Positions 6,040 to 7,845 of a stretch of DNA of 7,845 nt are shown in pieces. Below the pieces are notes generated by a model. That model did no database searches, was not told the origin of the DNA, and worked only from the letters and a program-made list of their open reading frames with translations. The DNA lies in assembly GCA_030146905.1 (NCBI GenBank), contig JASLAV010000660.1:1-7845 (forward strand). The letters are read 5' to 3'. The first letter of the stretch is position 1. Every line of letters starts with the position of its first letter. Source of the stretch: Lentzea sp. (GTDB lineage Bacteria > Actinomycetota > Actinomycetes > Mycobacteriales > Pseudonocardiaceae). The translations under genes were made by a program, and so were the position numbers.

Positions 6040-6059
6040 ACTGTGATGTGTATCACAGT
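6040..6059. promoter_or_regulatory. Perfect CRP/FNR-family operator palindrome
   Basis: ACTGTGAT-GTGT-ATCACAGT is a perfect 8-bp-arm palindrome containing TGTGA-N6-TCACA (6042-6046 and 6053-6057), the consensus of CRP and of actinobacterial CRP/GlxR-like regulators. It lies about 245 bp upstream of the precursor start. A TAAGAT element (6059-6064) directly abuts it; if that is the -10 box, binding would block the promoter. If the promoter lies farther downstream, the site could activate. No CRP-like gene is in the window, so the factor would be a global one. Confidence 0.7.
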
Positions 6060-6233
6060 AAGATTTCGGCAATTGCGTCCGCATGTGGATTTGTGGCGAG
6101 ATGCAAGTCCGCTACCGGTGCCGATGTCGGTCGGGTGGGCCGATCGCACCAGTTGGCTGAAGAGGTTTCGCGTGTCAATTGGCTGTGGATGGTCATTGTC
6201 AGCCTGTCGCGAAAGGCGCCACAGTGGTTGAGG

Positions 6234-6249
6234 ACGCGAAACATCGCGT
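6234..6249. repeat. Inverted repeat ACGCGA-AACA-TCGCGT
   Basis: Perfect six-base arms with a four-base loop, 55 bases before the precursor start. It includes one of the three CGCGAAA motifs of this region. It may be an operator half-turn palindrome or an RNA hairpin in the leader. Confidence 0.5.
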
Positions 6250-6254
6250 TGGTC

Positions 6255-6274
6255 CCGGAACGCCTTTGTTCCGG
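6255..6274 (+). other. Leader hairpin CCGGAAC-GCCTTT-GTTCCGG
   Basis: Seven perfect base pairs with a six-base loop, ending 16 bases before the ribosome binding site of the precursor gene. No U tract follows, so it is more likely a 5' stabilising or regulatory stem than a terminator. Confidence 0.55.
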
Positions 6275-6304
6275 ATTTGTCTGTTGATCGAAAGGAGGAA
6301 TCCC

Positions 6305-6433
6305 ATGCTTTCCACGGACAGCCAGGACCTGCTCGAGCTCGATGTCCAGGAGTTCGAACTGGTGGACTCCTCGGCTGAGGCTCCTGCCCAGTCGATCCCG
6401 CCGCGCACGATCACCACCTGCGCGATCTGCTGA
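6305..6433 (+). CDS. RiPP precursor peptide (probable class I lanthipeptide)
   Basis: The 42-residue peptide starts at ATG 6305, six bases after AAAGGAGG (6291-6298). The leader is acidic: LLELDVQEFELVDSS (residues 9-23) resembles the F(N/D)LDV-type box that class I dehydratases bind, and also the DVFELAD stretch of thiomuracin-type leaders. The end reads SIPPR-TITTCAIC. PPR before the core recalls the nisin leader, which is cleaved after SPR, so the core may be only TITTCAIC (35-42): three Thr available for dehydration, and Cys39 and Cys42 for (methyl)lanthionine rings. The C-terminal CxxC resembles cypemycin's CLVC, so an aminovinyl-cysteine is possible. No other Cys is present. A LanB-type dehydratase starts 69 bp downstream with a hairpin between, the standard layout for a precursor and its enzyme. 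Too few Ser are present for a typical thiopeptide. The peptide was assigned by context and composition, not by a known relative. Confidence 0.85.
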   Translation: MLSTDSQDLLELDVQEFELVDSSAEAPAQSIPPRTITTCAIC

Positions 6434-6438
6434 GCAAC

Positions 6439-6473
6439 GGGCGGGTTCGATCGCGTGGCGGCCGGACCCGCCC
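6439..6473 (+). terminator. Intercistronic hairpin between precursor and dehydratase
   Basis: GGGCGGGTTC (6439-6448) pairs with GGACCCGCCC (6464-6473) through ten base pairs, one of them G-U, with a 15-base loop. It begins six bases after the precursor stop and ends 29 bases before the dehydratase start. Partial terminators or mRNA-stabilising stems are usual at this place in lanthipeptide operons, where many more precursor than enzyme molecules are needed. No U tract follows, so read-through is expected. Confidence 0.7.
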
Positions 6474-6502
6474 ATCCACGTCGGCCTTCCCAGGGGCTCA
6501 CC

Positions 6503-7845
6503 ATGGACACCCGATTTCTTTCCGCTGACAGGTTTCTCCTGCGTGCCCCGTTGTTGCCGAGGCTGCGCATGCACGCCGTCAACTCGACCGCGGCAGACGG
6601 TGTGCGCCGCCGCGCGGGGTCTCCGGTGCTGCGGGAGGCCGTCGCCGTCGCCAGTCCCGCGCTGATCGAGGCCGTGCACAGGGTGCTCGCGGGGCAGGAG
6701 CTGTCCGAGCCCGCGTCCCGGCGGCTGCGTGGTGCGCTGGCCCGGTACGAACTGCGCATGGCGGGGCGCCCCACGCCCTTCGGTCTTCTCGCCGGCGTGG
6801 CTGTCGGCGGGTTCGCCGACAGGGCGGAAGCGAAGCTGGGCACCGCCCACCGCAAGCACGTGCACCCGGATCACGCCTGGCTGGAGAGCTGGGCGGGCGA
6901 ACTGGAGGCCGATCCGGAGGTGCTGGTCCGGCTGGAGGTCACCGCGAACAACCTGCGTTCGCGGCACGGCGACCGGTTCGCCGTTCCGCGCGGAACGCGA
7001 TTGGTCAGCGTGCGCCGCACGGCCGTCGTCACCTGTGTGCTCGACGCCTCCAGACGCCGGATCCAGGTGCACGACCTCGTCGAGACGGTCGCCGGGGAGT
7101 TCCCCGGCGTGCGCCGGTCCGAGATCGTCACCCTGGTGGCGCAACTGGTGCGATTGCGTTTCCTGCTGACCGAGTTGTGTCAGTCGGAGAATCCATTCGA
7201 GTACGTCAGCGGGTTGTTGTCCGGTGATTCCCCGCACGCGGAACGAGCGGTGGTGATCGCCGAGTCGATCGACGCCTACCGGCGCAGTCCCATCGGTGGG
7301 GGAATCGCCGAATTGGCGGCTGTCCGGCGTGCGACCGCCGCCGACAACCCCGTGCAAGTGGACCTGGAACTGGACGCGCACGTGCGGCTGCTCCATGAAG
7401 TGGCGCGCGAATTCGAACGCGCCACCGACGCGGTGTGGCGGCTGTCCGCGCACGACAACGCGCGTTCCCGCAACCTCGCGGATTTCCACGGCAGGTTCCT
7501 CGAGCGGTACGGCATCGGTGAGCTGGTGCCCGTGCTGGACCTGCTCGACCCGGACGCGGGCATCGGGCCACCCGCGGGGTACGAGCGGCCGTGGGAGGCG
7601 TCGCCCGCGGAACCGGAGGACCCTCGTCAGCCTGTGCTCACCCGCCTGCTGGTCCAGGCGATGGCCGACGGGGTCGACGAGGTGGTGCTCGACGACGACC
7701 TGATCACCCGGCTCTGCCCGCCGGGAGGCACCCCGCCCGCCACGGTGGAGCTGTTCGCCACGCTGAACGCGGCCTCGGCCGACGCGCTGGAGCGCGGTGA
7801 GTTCGAGCTGGTCGTCAACCCGCTGACCGGCACGCAGCAGGCCGG
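6503..7845 (+). CDS. Lantibiotic dehydratase LanB, N-terminal part (3' truncated)
   Basis: From ATG 6503 (AGGGG six bases upstream) the frame is open for 447 codons to the window edge. This covers part of the lantibiotic dehydratase N-terminal domain, which uses glutamyl-tRNA to activate Ser/Thr side chains of the precursor. Visible marks are FLLRAPLLPR (Arg14), RYELRMAGRPTPFGLLAGV (81-99, the family's R-TPFG hallmark; Arg85, Arg89 and Thr91 have the R-x3-R-x-T spacing that I recall for NisB Arg83, Arg87 and Thr89), DFHGRFLERYG (327-337) and VPVLDLLDPDAGIGPPAGY (342-360). The rest of the domain and any C-terminal elimination (SpaB_C) domain are beyond the edge. So a full LanB, a split thiopeptide-type enzyme, or a peptide aminoacyl-tRNA ligase (PEARL) cannot be separated by this window alone; the precursor with Thr and Cys favours LanB. 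It is probably co-transcribed with the precursor. Confidence 0.93.
   Translation, partial: MDTRFLSADRFLLRAPLLPRLRMHAVNSTAADGVRRRAGSPVLREAVAVASPALIEAVHRVLAGQELSEPASRRLRGALARYELRMAGRPTPFGLLAGVAVGGFADRAEAKLGTAHRKHVHPDHAWLESWAGELEADPEVLVRLEVTANNLRSRHGDRFAVPRGTRLVSVRRTAVVTCVLDASRRRIQVHDLVETVAGEFPGVRRSEIVTLVAQLVRLRFLLTELCQSENPFEYVSGLLSGDSPHAERAVVIAESIDAYRRSPIGGGIAELAAVRRATAADNPVQVDLELDAHVRLLHEVAREFERATDAVWRLSAHDNARSRNLADFHGRFLERYGIGELVPVLDLLDPDAGIGPPAGYERPWEASPAEPEDPRQPVLTRLLVQAMADGVDEVVLDDDLITRLCPPGGTPPATVELFATLNAASADALERGEFELVVNPLTGTQQA

Larger units (their letters stand above)
5920..6304. promoter_or_regulatory. Long regulatory region upstream of the RiPP precursor
   Basis: This 385-base stretch has no credible long gene and is visibly richer in A+T than its neighbours. 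It contains two TGTGA-containing direct repeats (5932-5942, 5961-5971), a mini-ORF with a strong ribosome binding site (5955-5987), a perfect CRP/FNR-type palindrome (6040-6059), two TTGGCTG copies 26 bp apart (6153, 6179), three CGCGAAA motifs (6166-6172 inverted, 6208, 6235), two small hairpins (6234-6249, 6255-6274), and the precursor's ribosome binding site (6291-6298). No convincing -35/-10 pair stands out; TAAGAT at 6059-6064 is a possible -10 box. The density of motifs suggests the peptide cluster is under layered control. Confidence 0.65.

Noticed and set aside
6045..6231. Plus-strand frame beginning MCITVRFRQL in the region before the precursor gene
   Set aside because: No ribosome binding site, codon use unlike the neighbours, no recognisable motif, and it overlaps the CRP-type palindrome and repeats.
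5920..6304. Riboswitch or structured ncRNA
   Set aside because: Hairpins are short and unrelated to a riboswitch fold that I can recognise; the repeats look more like protein-binding sites.
6305..6433. Typical thiopeptide precursor
   Set aside because: The core has no Ser-Cys-rich run and no pair of serines for a pyridine ring; only the leader is reminiscent.
6053..7489. 478-residue minus-strand open frame
   Set aside because: It is antisense to the dehydratase, whose protein matches family motifs throughout; the frame is a by-product of high GC.
1..7845. tRNA or rRNA genes, insertion sequences, CRISPR arrays
   Set aside because: None seen: no cloverleaf-like or rRNA sequence, no transposase or terminal repeats, no regularly spaced repeat array.

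Overview
The window comes from a high-GC actinomycete. GC-rich third codon positions, GTG starts, several start codons without a Shine-Dalgarno sequence (probable leaderless genes), HxlR regulators and a LanB-type peptide cluster suggest a Pseudonocardiaceae-like genus. That placement is inference from style, not a match.

Bases 1-5419 hold three short, similarly built units, each with a metabolic or stress gene divergent from its own regulator. (1) A flavodoxin-fold NAD(P)H quinone reductase (336-1100, minus) faces an AraC regulator with a DJ-1/PfpI-like N-terminal domain (1172-2164, plus). (2) An NmrA-type NAD(P)-binding protein and a classical SDR oxidoreductase (3936 to 2194, minus, apparent operon) face a one-cysteine HxlR regulator (4130-4522, plus). 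The SDR is split by one extra base in a run of four C at 2494-2497. (3) A group II truncated hemoglobin (4566-5039, minus) faces a second one-cysteine HxlR regulator (5102-5419, plus), with a likely operator over the regulator's ribosome binding site. Together these look like redox, electrophile or NO response units. At the left edge is the 3' end of an unidentified gene, closed by a 17-bp hairpin that probably terminates transcription from both sides.

Bases 5479-5919 encode a small protein with an HNH-like zinc-ribbon frame that lacks the usual catalytic His. It probably starts on a leaderless transcript.

Bases 5920-7845 begin a ribosomally made peptide (RiPP) gene cluster. A 385-bp non-coding region, visibly lower in GC than its surroundings, contains a perfect CRP/FNR-type palindrome, TGTGA half-site repeats, a six-codon mini-ORF with a strong ribosome binding site, repeated CGCGAAA motifs and two hairpins. 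It is followed by a 42-residue precursor peptide whose last residues are PPR-TITTCAIC, an intercistronic hairpin, and the first 447 codons of a lantibiotic dehydratase (LanB) running off the right edge. The precursor's very short two-Cys core with a C-terminal CxxC is the most novel element seen: it predicts a very small class I lanthipeptide, possibly with a C-terminal aminovinyl-cysteine. The cyclase, protease and transporter, if present, lie beyond 7845.
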